Positions 43,216-52,652 of a DNA stretch of 64,000 nucleotides are shown one piece after another. The stretch lies in the NCBI GenBank assembly GCA_030145245.1, contig JAQYWC010000001.1, positions 186,001-250,000 of the forward strand, read 5' to 3'. Every line of letters starts with the position of its first letter. The stretch's first letter is position 1. A program made the translations under genes and the position numbers. The stretch is from Desulfobacterium sp. Its GTDB lineage: Bacteria; Desulfobacterota; Desulfobacteria; Desulfobacterales; Desulfobacteraceae. The notes beneath the pieces were generated by a model that was given only the letters and a program-made list of their open reading frames with translations, searched no databases and was not told the DNA's origin.

Positions 43216-44424
43216 TTAAAAATTTGATTCAGATGTCCAGTCAAGCAGTTGTGCGGTCCGGATCTCTTTAGCCGTCTGCAAGTCAACACCGTATACGTTC
43301 TGATAGAACTCCAAAACCCATTCATTGACCAGGATATCTTTAAACAGATCGGGGTAGGCTGATTTTGCAATAACCATTAAGTCTATGGGATGTTCAATTC
43401 TTGATGCGTCGCAGTTGGAGGGCGTGAACGGAAGCGCACTTACCTTCTTGTTTCTTACGGCGCTTAACGTCTTTAAACTCTGATAGTACGGGGCATTGTA
43501 GATCTCTTCGGGTGGATGATATCCGAAAGAGGTTGTGAGAACAATGATATCCGGGTCGATTGCGAAAACATGCTCCGTGCTGATCAGACCGGTATCCGGG
43601 GTATGGTATTTTACGGTAAAAGCGCTTTTGGCGTGGACGATCTCTTCGATGTAATATTTGAGGATTCCACTTCTGACATTACCTGCGCCCCCAGCGGTTC
43701 TGGCTTTTGGAGAAAGCCCCAGTGCAAGGACCCTCGGCTTTTTTTCATCGGGAATGCCCTGGGTTCTCTCTTTGATCATTTCCACACTTTTCCGGATGTA
43801 GTCCGCTGTCCGGGCGGCTTTTTCCTCTTTTTCGAAAATCTTTCCGACCAGGCGGATCTCTTCCGGAATTTTATCGAGATTGGGTTCAGCAAAGCATGGC
43901 GGGGCAAAAAGTGCGACAACCGGTATTCCCAGAGATTCGATGATGTGAATGGTTTTTTCCATGGCGTCGCTTGATGCCCCCCAGGACGCGGAACAGGATC
44001 CGGCCCGGATAATCACCACATCCGGCTTTAGGGTTGCAAGGGCCTCAAAATTTACACCGGTTGTGTTTTTGATCAGGGGCAGATCAGCAAATCCCGGGTT
44101 TAAATATCTAACCGGGTTCATACAGTCCTTGAACAGATAGTCCTCTCCGGACATATTTGGAATCGTAAACCCGGACGTTTTCCGAAGCGACCTTGACCCA
44201 AGTCCGACGATCTTCCCTGATTCTCCTATTATTGTCATTATGCCTTCGATAAGGCCGTCATCGATCGTAACAACGCGATTGATCTTTACGGGAAGCGTAA
44301 CCGTTTTTCCCCGCAGATCCGTTATCTGTCTATACTCTTTGGCAGGAAAAGCGGTCAGGTTGAAAGTGAATAAAACCGAAAAAACAAGAAAAACCATTGT
44401 TGCTGAGAATATTCTGGACCTCAT
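43216..44424 (-). CDS. Periplasmic metal-chelate/cobalamin-type ABC binding protein
   Basis: 402 residues. Signal peptide MRSRIFSATMVFLVFSVLFTFNLTAF. RQITDLRGKTVTLPVKINRVVTIDDG is the class III (FecB/BtuF/FhuD) binding-protein start; VNFEALATLKPDVVIIRAG and FAIDPDIIVLTTSFGYHPPEEIYNAPYYQSLKTLSAVRNKKVSALPF are the two-lobe core. Cys residues at CSASWG and FAPPCF are unusual. No permease gene is next to it, but a TonB receptor gene diverges from it, so the two probably handle one iron chelate or corrinoid. Substrate not readable. Confidence 0.88.
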   Translation of the reverse strand: MRSRIFSATMVFLVFSVLFTFNLTAFPAKEYRQITDLRGKTVTLPVKINRVVTIDDGLIEGIMTIIGESGKIVGLGSRSLRKTSGFTIPNMSGEDYLFKDCMNPVRYLNPGFADLPLIKNTTGVNFEALATLKPDVVIIRAGSCSASWGASSDAMEKTIHIIESLGIPVVALFAPPCFAEPNLDKIPEEIRLVGKIFEKEEKAARTADYIRKSVEMIKERTQGIPDEKKPRVLALGLSPKARTAGGAGNVRSGILKYYIEEIVHAKSAFTVKYHTPDTGLISTEHVFAIDPDIIVLTTSFGYHPPEEIYNAPYYQSLKTLSAVRNKKVSALPFTPSNCDASRIEHPIDLMVIAKSAYPDLFKDILVNEWVLEFYQNVYGVDLQTAKEIRTAQLLDWTSESNF

Positions 44425-44749
44425 ATATTTAATCTCCGATTAAAATTATAGAAGATTTGAGCTTACGCCTCTATCGGCCAATGGCTACCAAAATTTTGTA
44501 TCTGAAAAAAAAAAACCATAAAGAAGTATAGAGATTCATATCTATCAACCTTCATGGTTTATTGTCTGGACTGCTGCTGTTTGAATTACCTTCTGGTAAT
44601 ACTTTTTAAGTAGTCTTCTATCTATAATTTTTTTACTTGTCAAACAAAAAATAAAATTCGGAATATTATTTTTTCATGCCCGGTACAACGCTTTTTAAAG
44701 GGATGGGTGTTATCATGGGTAAAGCTTGCTTTTGTGCTATAAGTTTTTC

Positions 44750-44778
44750 TTGACACCCTTTTTTTCATAACATATACA
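44750..44778 (+). promoter_or_regulatory. Sigma-70 promoter of the TonB receptor leader
   Basis: -35 TTGACA at 44750-44755, 17-nt spacer, -10 TATACA at 44773-44778. Leader of about 230 nt before the receptor ATG. Confidence 0.65.
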
Positions 44779-44790
44779 CTGTGATACATA

Positions 44791-44893
44791 TGGGTGTCAG
44801 AAGACACTCGACTAAAAAGAATAGACCAATAAGAAACCCAGGCCACGAAGGCGCCTGCTTTATAATAAAGCAGATCTTTCGTGGCCTTTTTTT
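44791..44893 (+). ncRNA. Structured leader with intrinsic terminator (candidate cis-regulatory RNA)
   Basis: A first domain: TGGG (44791) pairs with CCCA (44837-44840) around a GTGTC-AGAA-GACAC hairpin and an A-rich strand. A second domain: GGCCACGAA (44841-44849) pairs with TTCGTGGCC (44878-44886), enclosing a perfect CTGCTTTA-TAA-TAAAGCAG hairpin, then T7 (44887-44893). This is a terminator in the 5' leader of the receptor gene. An alternative CAGGC/GCCTG pairing (44839-44857) would break it. It does not match a riboswitch class I know. A purine-rich GAAAGGAGGTGGAG at 44947-44960 follows, too far from the receptor ATG. Confidence 0.6.
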
Positions 44894-45013
44894 ATGGTTG
44901 AGTAAAATTCCCCGTAAAGCGCAACGTGCATTTTTGCGTCACCATTGAAAGGAGGTGGAGAGAAAACATAGTAACAATATGACAATTACCCTAGTATTAT
45001 AAAACTTACGACC

Positions 45014-47134
45014 ATGGAGCAACAGATGTCACTTACGGAAAAACAGAAAAAAGTTTTCATATGGATTGTCTTCATCCTGGGGGTAACCGGCTTCCAGGCA
45101 AGTGCCCGGGACGGCGAGGCCGTAAAGTCCTACGACCTTGGAAAAATCCAAGTATCGGCGGACGGGTCCAAAAACGAGATTCTCCATACCCCTTCAGGAA
45201 CCTTTATTAATGTTGAGGCTTACAAGTCCCCGGGGGTGGTGCAGAACATTGGAGATATTCTCAAGGACAATGCCATCATCGATCTTCGCGGTGCAAGCGA
45301 CCTGGTTCCGGAACCCGACGGCATTTATATGCGGGGGTTTGAGTCCCGAAGTTTTGTTACGGCCATCGACGGCCTTCAGTTTCAAAAATCCGGCGGGTAC
45401 TGGGGACGTCATTTTGTTGATTATGCGTTAATCCCCGTCTCCATGATAGACACCATCGAAATCATCCCCGGCCCCCACTGCTCCCGGTATCCCGGCCAGG
45501 CCGTAGGCGGCGTGATCAATGTACGGACAAAGGAACCAAAACACCACGACACCCCGGAGATCGGTGGTGACATTGCCGCAAGCTACAAATCCTACGAAAC
45601 CATTGATACAAAAGTCAATGTCAACGGCGGAACAGGTGGTTTTGATTTCGGCCTTGCCTGGCAGGATTACTCAACGGACGGTTACCTCAGGAACAACGAC
45701 GCAGATATCTCGTCCATATCCGGGCGGTTCGGTTACCGGCTTCCTTCGGATGGTTTTATCAGCGCCATGGCATCCTTTGCCAGGAAGGATACGGGCTGGA
45801 TAGTAAAGAACGATCCGTCACAACCCGACTATGACTCGGACTACCCTGATGTGACCGCCACCTCAACCACAGCGGCCCAGAGTCCCACCCGTGAAAAAAA
45901 GCCCCAGTACTTTAACCTGAAGTACAACCAGCCGACCCCGGTAGGCCTGTTGAATCTTACGGCTTATTACTATTACGACGACCAGGAAAACCATGGCAAA
46001 GAGGCCAGCGGTAGATTCCGCAACGGATATCCTGCCGGCGTCTACGAGTGGCAGACCTATGGCGTAAAGATCCAGGACGAGATCACCCTGTTCAAGGGTA
46101 ATACCCTCACCGTGGGCTACGAACATGCCCACCTTGAAGGAGACTGGGATGATAAGAGCGGATTCAATGATATCTATGTTGAAGACAAATGGGAACTCAT
46201 GGAGAATCTTAACCTGACCCTGGGTGCAAGGTATGAAAACATCGACATCCACTGGAGCAACTGGTCCTCAACCAGCTGGGCCCTGGAGGAGGGCAAGTAT
46301 AAGAATCCCCTGATACAAAAAAAATATATCAAAAAAAGTTATTCCCATATCTCTCCCAAGTCATTTCTCACCTATGACCTTGACGCACTTGCCAAGGGGT
46401 TGCGGGACACCTCCGTCTCCCTTGGGGTCAGCGAGCTCTGGAGCCCCCGGTCCGGTTACTGCCAGGTCTGAAGTTCAGGTTCAGGGATCCAGGCGGATCC
46501 CATGCATGGCGTGGCCTATGATATTGTTTTTAACAGACGATTATGGAAGGATATTCGTCTGAAAGCGGATCTCTCCTATTACATAATGAAAGATTATACC
46601 TTTGTATCCAAATGGAGCGGCGCGCCCATCTGGGGACGTGACGTCACCAGCGTAGATGAGATGCACAAGAAAGGCGTGGAACTGGACATCAGCGGCCATA
46701 TCACCGCCCCCCTCGGTTTTTATCTGAGTTTCTCAGCCTATGATTATGACAACAAGGACGAGGAAAACATCTATGCCGATGAGGAGTTCAGCAACCGCGC
46801 CAAATACAGGGTCAATGCCGGACTTGACTACAACCTTTTCAAGAACACAAAGATCCTGTTTGACTACAAGTATCAGGATGAGCAGGTAACAACCAAGCAT
46901 GAAGGCGATGAAGATGATCCCCCGGAATTCTGGCATTCCTACAAGATTAAAGTGGATGCCTACCACGTGTTTGATCTTGCCGTGGAACAGAAACTCTTTG
47001 AAAAATGGGGATTTGCCCGGAACGCAGTTCTCAAATTTTATATCAACAACCTGCTGGACGAGGAGTATCAGGAGAATGACGGTTATCCGGCAACCGATCG
47101 AACCTGCGGTGTGTACGCAAAAGTAGATTTTTGA
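45014..47134 (+). pseudogene. TonB-dependent outer-membrane receptor with an in-frame TGA
   Basis: 706 codons. Signal-anchor-like start, plug domain (TFINVEAYKSPGVVQNIGDILKDNAIIDLRG, GIYMRGFESRSFVTAIDGLQ, IEIIPGPHCSRYPGQAVGGVINVRTK), then a barrel to the terminal ...RTCGVYAKVDF ending in Phe. The frame is broken by TGA at 46469-46471, after VSELWSPRSGYCQV, and resumes in the same frame as SSGSGIQADPMHGVAYDIVFNRRLW. Receptors often have (L)WRAP here; the +1 frame reads APGPVTARSEVQ across the same bases, so two compensating frameshifts are as likely as a point nonsense. ATG 45026 after GGAGCA is an alternative start. Probably imports the ligand of the binding protein at 43216. Confidence 0.85.
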
Positions 47135-47234
47135 CAGATACGCGCCCATGAAACAGCCCCTGAATGATCTGGTCAGGTAAACGTCTTCATTTTTACTTGA
47201 TCAGGTCAGGGGGAGGGGTGCATCTGATACCTGC

Positions 47235-47269
47235 AAAAAAAGGCAGAGGCAACTTAATGCCCCTGCCTT
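47235..47269 (-). terminator. Intrinsic terminator of the VPLPA-CTERM-like gene
   Basis: On the minus strand AAGGCAGGGGCA, 6-nt loop, TGCCTCTGCCTT (one G-U pair), then seven T. It lies 20 bp after the stop codon at 47289. Confidence 0.85.
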
Positions 47270-47288
47270 GTGATTGGATTTGGTGTTT

Positions 47289-48146
47289 TTATCTGTTGAA
47301 CTTACGCCTTTGACATGCAAGTGCGAGGAGGCCTGAGCCAAAGAGGAAAAACGCTCCCGGGATCGGGGTGTTCGTATAAACGGGTTCAATAAAGGTGGAG
47401 TAAGATCTGTTATTATTATCGTTTGTCCTGAGCTGTATTCCCACTTCCATTCTGTCATACGCCCCGAAAAGGGCAAGCGTTTCCGATGGAACCAAAAAAT
47501 AATCGATATCAGATGGCATTGTAATGTAAATATCGCCTATATAGTTGTCTGCTGAATCGTAAAAATCAACGATTCCCCGTACTGAGGTATCTGGAATTCC
47601 GTTAAGATCAGGTTTGTCCCATTTCATGGTCAGGTCACCGGCGGAGTCAACCGTTGCATTGAACGTTGTTGAACTGATCACAGGAAGATCAACATATCCG
47701 TTAAATTTAAGTTCTTTTGATGCAGATGAAGTGTCCATAAAAGTTGTTGTGACCTTATAAATTCCGTTAATAAGACCAGGAATTATCTCATTATAATATC
47801 CAGAGGCAAACTCCGTTGCTGCATCATACGAAAATCCGTTTCCCGTGTATTGGCCGTAAATGGACTGCCCGCTCCAAAACCGCCATCCGTTAATTGACGT
47901 TAATGGGAGCGGTCCATTGGGGGCCTGAACCATGGCCCCCCATAGGACACTGTTTGCAGGGTAGTCATTGTTGGAATCAACAATATCCAAGGCGATCCTG
48001 TTAAAATCACGTCCATCTTCATAAGAACGATGCTGAATATAACCGGAATCGATGCTATAGGTATAGGCTGCGATCGCCTGGAAGGTAAAACCAAACAATA
48101 ATAAAGTAGTCATAAATCCTGTTAATAACATTTTTACCAATTTCAC
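47289..48146 (-). CDS. Secreted protein with VPLPA/PEP-CTERM-like sorting tail
   Basis: About 285 residues from GTG 48146, 5 nt after GGGAGG; the frame is open to 48245 without a ribosome site. Signal peptide MLLTGFMTTLLLFGFTFQAIA, a beta-rich mature part (GYIQHRSYEDGRDFNRIAL, WRFWSGQSIYGQYTGNGF), and a C-terminal tripartite tail: TPIPGAF, hydrophobic FLFGSGLLALAC, basic QRRKFNR. Such tails are substrates of exosortase-type transpeptidases in exopolysaccharide-producing Gram-negatives. No exosortase gene is in the window. Confidence 0.8.
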   Translation of the reverse strand: MKLVKMLLTGFMTTLLLFGFTFQAIAAYTYSIDSGYIQHRSYEDGRDFNRIALDIVDSNNDYPANSVLWGAMVQAPNGPLPLTSINGWRFWSGQSIYGQYTGNGFSYDAATEFASGYYNEIIPGLINGIYKVTTTFMDTSSASKELKFNGYVDLPVISSTTFNATVDSAGDLTMKWDKPDLNGIPDTSVRGIVDFYDSADNYIGDIYITMPSDIDYFLVPSETLALFGAYDRMEVGIQLRTNDNNNRSYSTFIEPVYTNTPIPGAFFLFGSGLLALACQRRKFNR

Positions 48147-48758
48147 TTTGTCCTCCCCAAAATAGAATAGTTGTTGGTGAAATATAAAGAACATCTTAAT
48201 GGCAAACCGATTGTCATTAAGCCCCGTGATTTTTTGTGTCAGCATTTTTGCAGTATGGTTTATTTATCAAAATGCAGCAATCTTCATACCTGTTTTGCTA
48301 TCGGTCGAAATGTGTATCTTGCTGGTTTCTATTCAGAACCTGTACCCACAGGCATCTCTTTATATGCGAAAAAACTAAATTTATATGGTGAATAAGATTC
48401 ATTTAATTGGTCGGGGAAATGATGGTAATTTGATGTTATAAATCGCGTTATATTTGGATAAATAATGTATGTGTATTATGAGAATTATTTCACAGGTGAG
48501 GGAGAAGAGATCTGGGGGAAAGATGAAAGATTTGTATCTTTATAGGGTGGTGCTGGCAGGGGAAAATACCGTTTACATTTTTAAGTGCCTATGCTACGCC
48601 TTTTAGATGGCAGACAACGGTAAAACGATTTCCCGGGATCCTGTGAAAATTATCCGAAAGTTGCCAAATCCATTCGAGAATCTCACCTGAGGCAGCGCAA
48701 ACCCAAACCGTCCCTGTCGGGCAAACCGATAATCATTCTTGAAAAAAAGAGAGGGATA
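48147..48758. other. 612-bp intergenic region, no gene seen
   Basis: AT-rich first half, then more mixed sequence from 48490. I see short open frames only, none with a ribosome site and protein-like composition. It must hold the start regions of both divergent genes. Stretches around 48640-48740 with repeated GCAAACC/GGGCAAACCG phrases could be a structured leader of the lipoprotein gene, but no known riboswitch core is present. Confidence 0.5.
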
Positions 48759-51674
48759 ATGATGGCAACTTTTTGTAAGGGCAAATGTTTGAAGCTATGT
48801 CTTCTGATGATTGTACTATTGCTGATGGGTAGCTGTAGTGAGATGATAATTGGAAAACCAAAAGAGAAACCAACCGGTGATATGATCAAGGCCAAGACCG
48901 CTAGTTATAATAGATTGTACGAAAAAAAAGCCACCTATGAGGATTGTGCCTGCCTTGGTTTAAAGCCAAGAATTCATAATATCGGAATGTCCGGAATTTT
49001 GGTTTTTGAGTCTGGGCAGCCGTTGGAAATATTAGTTGAAGGCCAGGATCTGCATTTGCCGCCATGCTCCAATGCCGAGGTCAAAATAGGCGGTACTGTG
49101 CCTGGGGTGAAAGGAAGAGACTATAAGATCATGGACGGAACCTATACCGGTGGAGCCTTTCGAATAGAATTAAAAGAACGGTATGTCAACCGCCTTAAGT
49201 CCGGATATCAATTAGATGTATGGGTGTCCATAGACTCACCTCCCACAGGGTATATTCCGTGTCCGTGGAAAGATGAAAATGAGAAGGGAAATACTGAAAA
49301 TATTGAAAATGCGAATCAGAACCGCACCCTCACCTTTGCCAACAGGAGGCTGACCGTTTATGAGACAAAGGATTATGTCGAAGAATTTCTGGCAACCCGG
49401 GTAAAACCATATAATATAAAGGCATTTCCACTTCCCAAAGAGGAGGCAAGAGCCCTTTTCGGGCCGATAGTTGCTGAAAATTTCTTTGCAGTGCGGTTGT
49501 CTATCAGGAACGATACAGCAGCAGACAAGTTGATCAGCACGGGTATGATCGTTGCCAGTGGCCGGGCCATCGTTGATCCTGGGGAAAAAGGGAAACCTTT
49601 TACCCTGCCCATAGAGATAACGCCCCAGAGTCTGGAACAGGTTTATACGACATTAGATGATGAAGAAATAAATCAAGTGAGGCCCCGGGTGTTCAGGGGG
49701 TTGGAATTTGCAGGCGCATTGGCAACTGCAGTAAATGTAGCGTTTGGGTCCTCGGTTGATCTGACCGAAGGTCTCAGCTTGTTTACCGGTGTATTTCTTC
49801 CGGAAGCAAAAAAACTGTGGATTGACCGCCATCCGCGCCATGAACGAAATATCGTATCTTTTGCCATGCAGGATTTAATGAAAGTGCCAAGGGGAACCGT
49901 AATCGGCCACAAATATATCTTTTTCTCAAAAAATAAAATCGAAACCATCATTAATGACCCAAATCTGGTTGGTGTATTTAAAGACAGATTTAACTGGATA
50001 GAACCGTCTTTATCAGCCCAGCCTGTTCCACCGGATGCAGCCATCATATCGGTTGCTTTTGATAATCTCGATGTACCCTTTGATACGGTCTTCTCTGTTG
50101 AGAAGTCATCTTTCCTGGAAGATATTTCCAGAGCACAACTGGATTTGAACTCTTTGACAGCTCAACTTAAAACTGTCAGGGAGGCATGGGATATAAACAC
50201 ACCGGATAAATTTTTGGGAATCATCAGTAAAGGGGAGATAGATGGTGCAGTTAAAAAAAATAGATCAGCGATCACAAAGCTTAAAAGCGCTGAAAAAAAA
50301 GCGGCGGCGGGTTTAGCCGGGTTCTCAGGAAGGAAATTAGCTGCAAACAAGGCAATCGATAACCTGCTGCCAATGATCAAAACCTCTCAAAATGCTGTTT
50401 CAGGGATATTGCAGGCCAAGACTGTGTCAGTTCCTGATGGGCTGAGTGGCATTGATCCTTCCGGATTCATCAAAGGGTGGAATGAAACGGTTAACGCACT
50501 TGAGGCTTTGAGTGGTGATACCGCACTTGGTAAAACGAGCAAACAGAGCATGGATCGTCTGTCTGAATCATTAAAGGCTCAGACCGGATCTTTAAAAAAG
50601 GCCTTTAATGATTTTGAAAAAGTACTGATTCCTAGGATGGGAAATGTCCAGCCCGTTTTGACATCGCTGGATGACCAGGAAAGAAAGCTCACGGCTGTTC
50701 AGAAGAACCTGGGGACCCTTAAGAATGATGTCAGCAGGCTGTTGAAAGATGAAAGCAATTTACCTGTTCCATTTACCGATAAAATGAAGCTTGCAGAAGA
50801 TCAGCTGAACAAGGCCGGCGCAATACTGGTTCTTGTACTTGATGCGCTCTCTGAACCCGTGAATTCCATGAGGGCAGGGGAGTTACCCGTTTCTTTAACC
50901 CGTCTCAAATCGGCAGAACAAAGACTTAAAACAGTTGCGAAACCGCTGGATGATGTTAAGGGTGCATTGGATGCTCTCATCGCATTCCGGCATTCAGGCG
51001 ATGACGCTATCGACCGGGTTCAAACGGAATTAAACGGTAAATTGAACCTCCACCCGGGTAATTTGCTTACGGAAGCCTTGAAGTTGAGCAGTACGGTTAA
51101 TTCCATGCCGGATGCACAGGTTCCGTTGGATAATATAAACAGCCTTTTGAAACAAGCTGAAACGGCCATGGGCAAAGCACCGGAACAACTGGCCGCTTTG
51201 AAGACAAAAAAAGCAGATCCTTCTTCCTATGAACAACTTACTCATAAAATCGAAATCCTCGAATCCGTTTCAGCCGCGCTTGATCCGATGCGGATTGCGA
51301 TGGATCTGACGGATTCGGGGAGATGGGGTCAGGAACGATTAAGGGATCACCAGGCAAGGATTGACTATCTCCTGAAAAATTATACCCGGGGCGGAGACAC
51401 ATCGGTCTATGAAAGCGAGTTGAGAGACATCAATGAAACCATTGCACAATGTGAGAGAGCACTGGAATTTTACCGGCTGTCAGCAAAAATAACGTTGGAG
51501 GCTTCTGAAAATAGCCCGAAGCATGTTTTAGGGGCCAGGCTGAGCAGGTATTCGTCAAACAAATTGCTTTCGTCTGATGCAATAGCGGCTGAAATAAAAG
51601 AGTTGAATGATAACTATATAACCACTTTGAAAAGTCAGCATCTGGGGCTGGATATAGTCTCCGGGTTGAATTGA
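48759..51674 (+). CDS. Large lipoprotein with long coiled-coil region
   Basis: 971 residues. Lipoprotein signal KLCLLMIVLLLMGSC with Cys at about 26. Residues 50-170 contain a beta-rich domain with several Cys (EDCACLGLKP, LHLPPCSNAEVKIGG). Residues 190-420 form a second globular part, and from about 450 to 971 the sequence is helical with heptad-like Leu/Ala spacing (LNSLTAQLKTVREAW, LKSAEKKAAAGLAGF, LTHKIEILESVSAAL). No family recognised. The architecture suggests a periplasmic rod anchored in a membrane, as a spacer or scaffold. Start ATG 48759 or 48762 after GAGAGGG. Monocistronic. Confidence 0.75.
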   Translation: MMATFCKGKCLKLCLLMIVLLLMGSCSEMIIGKPKEKPTGDMIKAKTASYNRLYEKKATYEDCACLGLKPRIHNIGMSGILVFESGQPLEILVEGQDLHLPPCSNAEVKIGGTVPGVKGRDYKIMDGTYTGGAFRIELKERYVNRLKSGYQLDVWVSIDSPPTGYIPCPWKDENEKGNTENIENANQNRTLTFANRRLTVYETKDYVEEFLATRVKPYNIKAFPLPKEEARALFGPIVAENFFAVRLSIRNDTAADKLISTGMIVASGRAIVDPGEKGKPFTLPIEITPQSLEQVYTTLDDEEINQVRPRVFRGLEFAGALATAVNVAFGSSVDLTEGLSLFTGVFLPEAKKLWIDRHPRHERNIVSFAMQDLMKVPRGTVIGHKYIFFSKNKIETIINDPNLVGVFKDRFNWIEPSLSAQPVPPDAAIISVAFDNLDVPFDTVFSVEKSSFLEDISRAQLDLNSLTAQLKTVREAWDINTPDKFLGIISKGEIDGAVKKNRSAITKLKSAEKKAAAGLAGFSGRKLAANKAIDNLLPMIKTSQNAVSGILQAKTVSVPDGLSGIDPSGFIKGWNETVNALEALSGDTALGKTSKQSMDRLSESLKAQTGSLKKAFNDFEKVLIPRMGNVQPVLTSLDDQERKLTAVQKNLGTLKNDVSRLLKDESNLPVPFTDKMKLAEDQLNKAGAILVLVLDALSEPVNSMRAGELPVSLTRLKSAEQRLKTVAKPLDDVKGALDALIAFRHSGDDAIDRVQTELNGKLNLHPGNLLTEALKLSSTVNSMPDAQVPLDNINSLLKQAETAMGKAPEQLAALKTKKADPSSYEQLTHKIEILESVSAALDPMRIAMDLTDSGRWGQERLRDHQARIDYLLKNYTRGGDTSVYESELRDINETIAQCERALEFYRLSAKITLEASENSPKHVLGARLSRYSSNKLLSSDAIAAEIKELNDNYITTLKSQHLGLDIVSGLN

Positions 51675-51816
51675 TTGTTCCCGGCAAAGCTGTGGAAAGG
51701 CCTCATCTCCATTGAATATCATGTGAATTGGGATACAGGTGGGGGGATGCAAATTCCCCCACTTGCGCCATAAGTACTTAACGCTTGATTCATGGTTTTC
51801 CGGGCCAGGCTCCCGG

Positions 51817-52380
51817 TTAATCGTTGCCCTGGTTTACTTCCGCCATGACCCGCTCCATCCACCCGGGAACCCGCACCTCATCCCCGGGAAAAAATCCCCT
51901 TACAAAAGGTTTGATATCGATGACCGGGCTTTTGTCCACGGCATCGAGGCCCTCAACCTTGAGCACATTGCGGTTTCGTTCCACAAGTTTTACCACGGTC
52001 ATTAGGACCGGGTTGGGCCGCACCGGGCTTGCTGTGCTGAAGATCCCCTGTTCCGGTATCTCTTTTCTGCCCATGGGGTGCACCCGGGTGACGGCCCGGC
52101 TCTCCTGGGGAACCCTGTCGGCCCAGTAAAGAATCGTCAAATGGGAATAGTGCTCAATGCCGTCCAGGCAGCCGGTCAGCTCCGGGTTGATGGTGATGGT
52201 GGATATCTCCTGCTTGAATTTATGGATGTCGGACTTGATATTCTCGAACTCCCCATCCATGGTGATGCCGTGTTTTCCCGGTGTCAGGAACGGTTTGTCT
52301 ATGGCGTTTCTGATGATTCCCACGGGGGTGAGTTCGATCGGAGCGGTTACGGATCGGGAAGTACTCTGTGCTGGTTCCAT
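51817..52380 (-). CDS. TrmO/TsaA-family tRNA methyltransferase-like protein
   Basis: About 187 residues from ATG 52380 after AAAGGAG (the frame opens at 52437). LTPVGIIRNAIDKPFL, LDGIEHYSHLTILYWAD, RVHPMGRKEIPEQGIFSTASPVRPNPVLMTVVKLVERNRNVLKVEGLDAVDKSPVIDIKPF match the TrmO barrel, which methylates N6-threonylcarbamoyladenosine at tRNA position 37 using SAM. Relatives usually have a Thr-Arg before SPxRPNPI where this reads TASPVRPNPV. Some family members in anaerobes act on other substrates, so tRNA specificity is likely but not certain. Confidence 0.83.
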   Translation of the reverse strand: MEPAQSTSRSVTAPIELTPVGIIRNAIDKPFLTPGKHGITMDGEFENIKSDIHKFKQEISTITINPELTGCLDGIEHYSHLTILYWADRVPQESRAVTRVHPMGRKEIPEQGIFSTASPVRPNPVLMTVVKLVERNRNVLKVEGLDAVDKSPVIDIKPFVRGFFPGDEVRVPGWMERVMAEVNQGND

Positions 52381-52652
52381 GGTTTTCTCCTTTGGTGGCC
52401 ATAAAGTTGCAGCCGTAAAATATGTTTGGTGTAGCAAGTATGATTTAGTTCTTATAGATTGTCAGGTCAAGGGAAAAGCGTCCGGGGAGATGGGATATTT
52501 ACAAAAATATTACATTGTTTTGTCTGTGGCTTGTCCGATTTTGAATGACAACTGTTCAACGGCTTGCTATCTTCATTCCTTCGTTGGCCGGCAATGATCA
52601 GAATGTGTCGGCTGTTGTGTGGAAAAGCAATACTAAGTAATGGAAGGTGAAA

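Noticed and set aside
44979-45002. Seven-codon leader peptide MTITLVL before the TonB gene
   Set aside because: The strong GGAGG is about 20 nt away, and the frame has no regulatory codon run. Not supported.
48640-48740. Possible cyclic di-GMP riboswitch upstream of the 971-aa lipoprotein
   Set aside because: GCAAACC and GGGCAAACCG phrases are present, but the GGGACGCAAAGCC core and the P1b/P1c layout are not.
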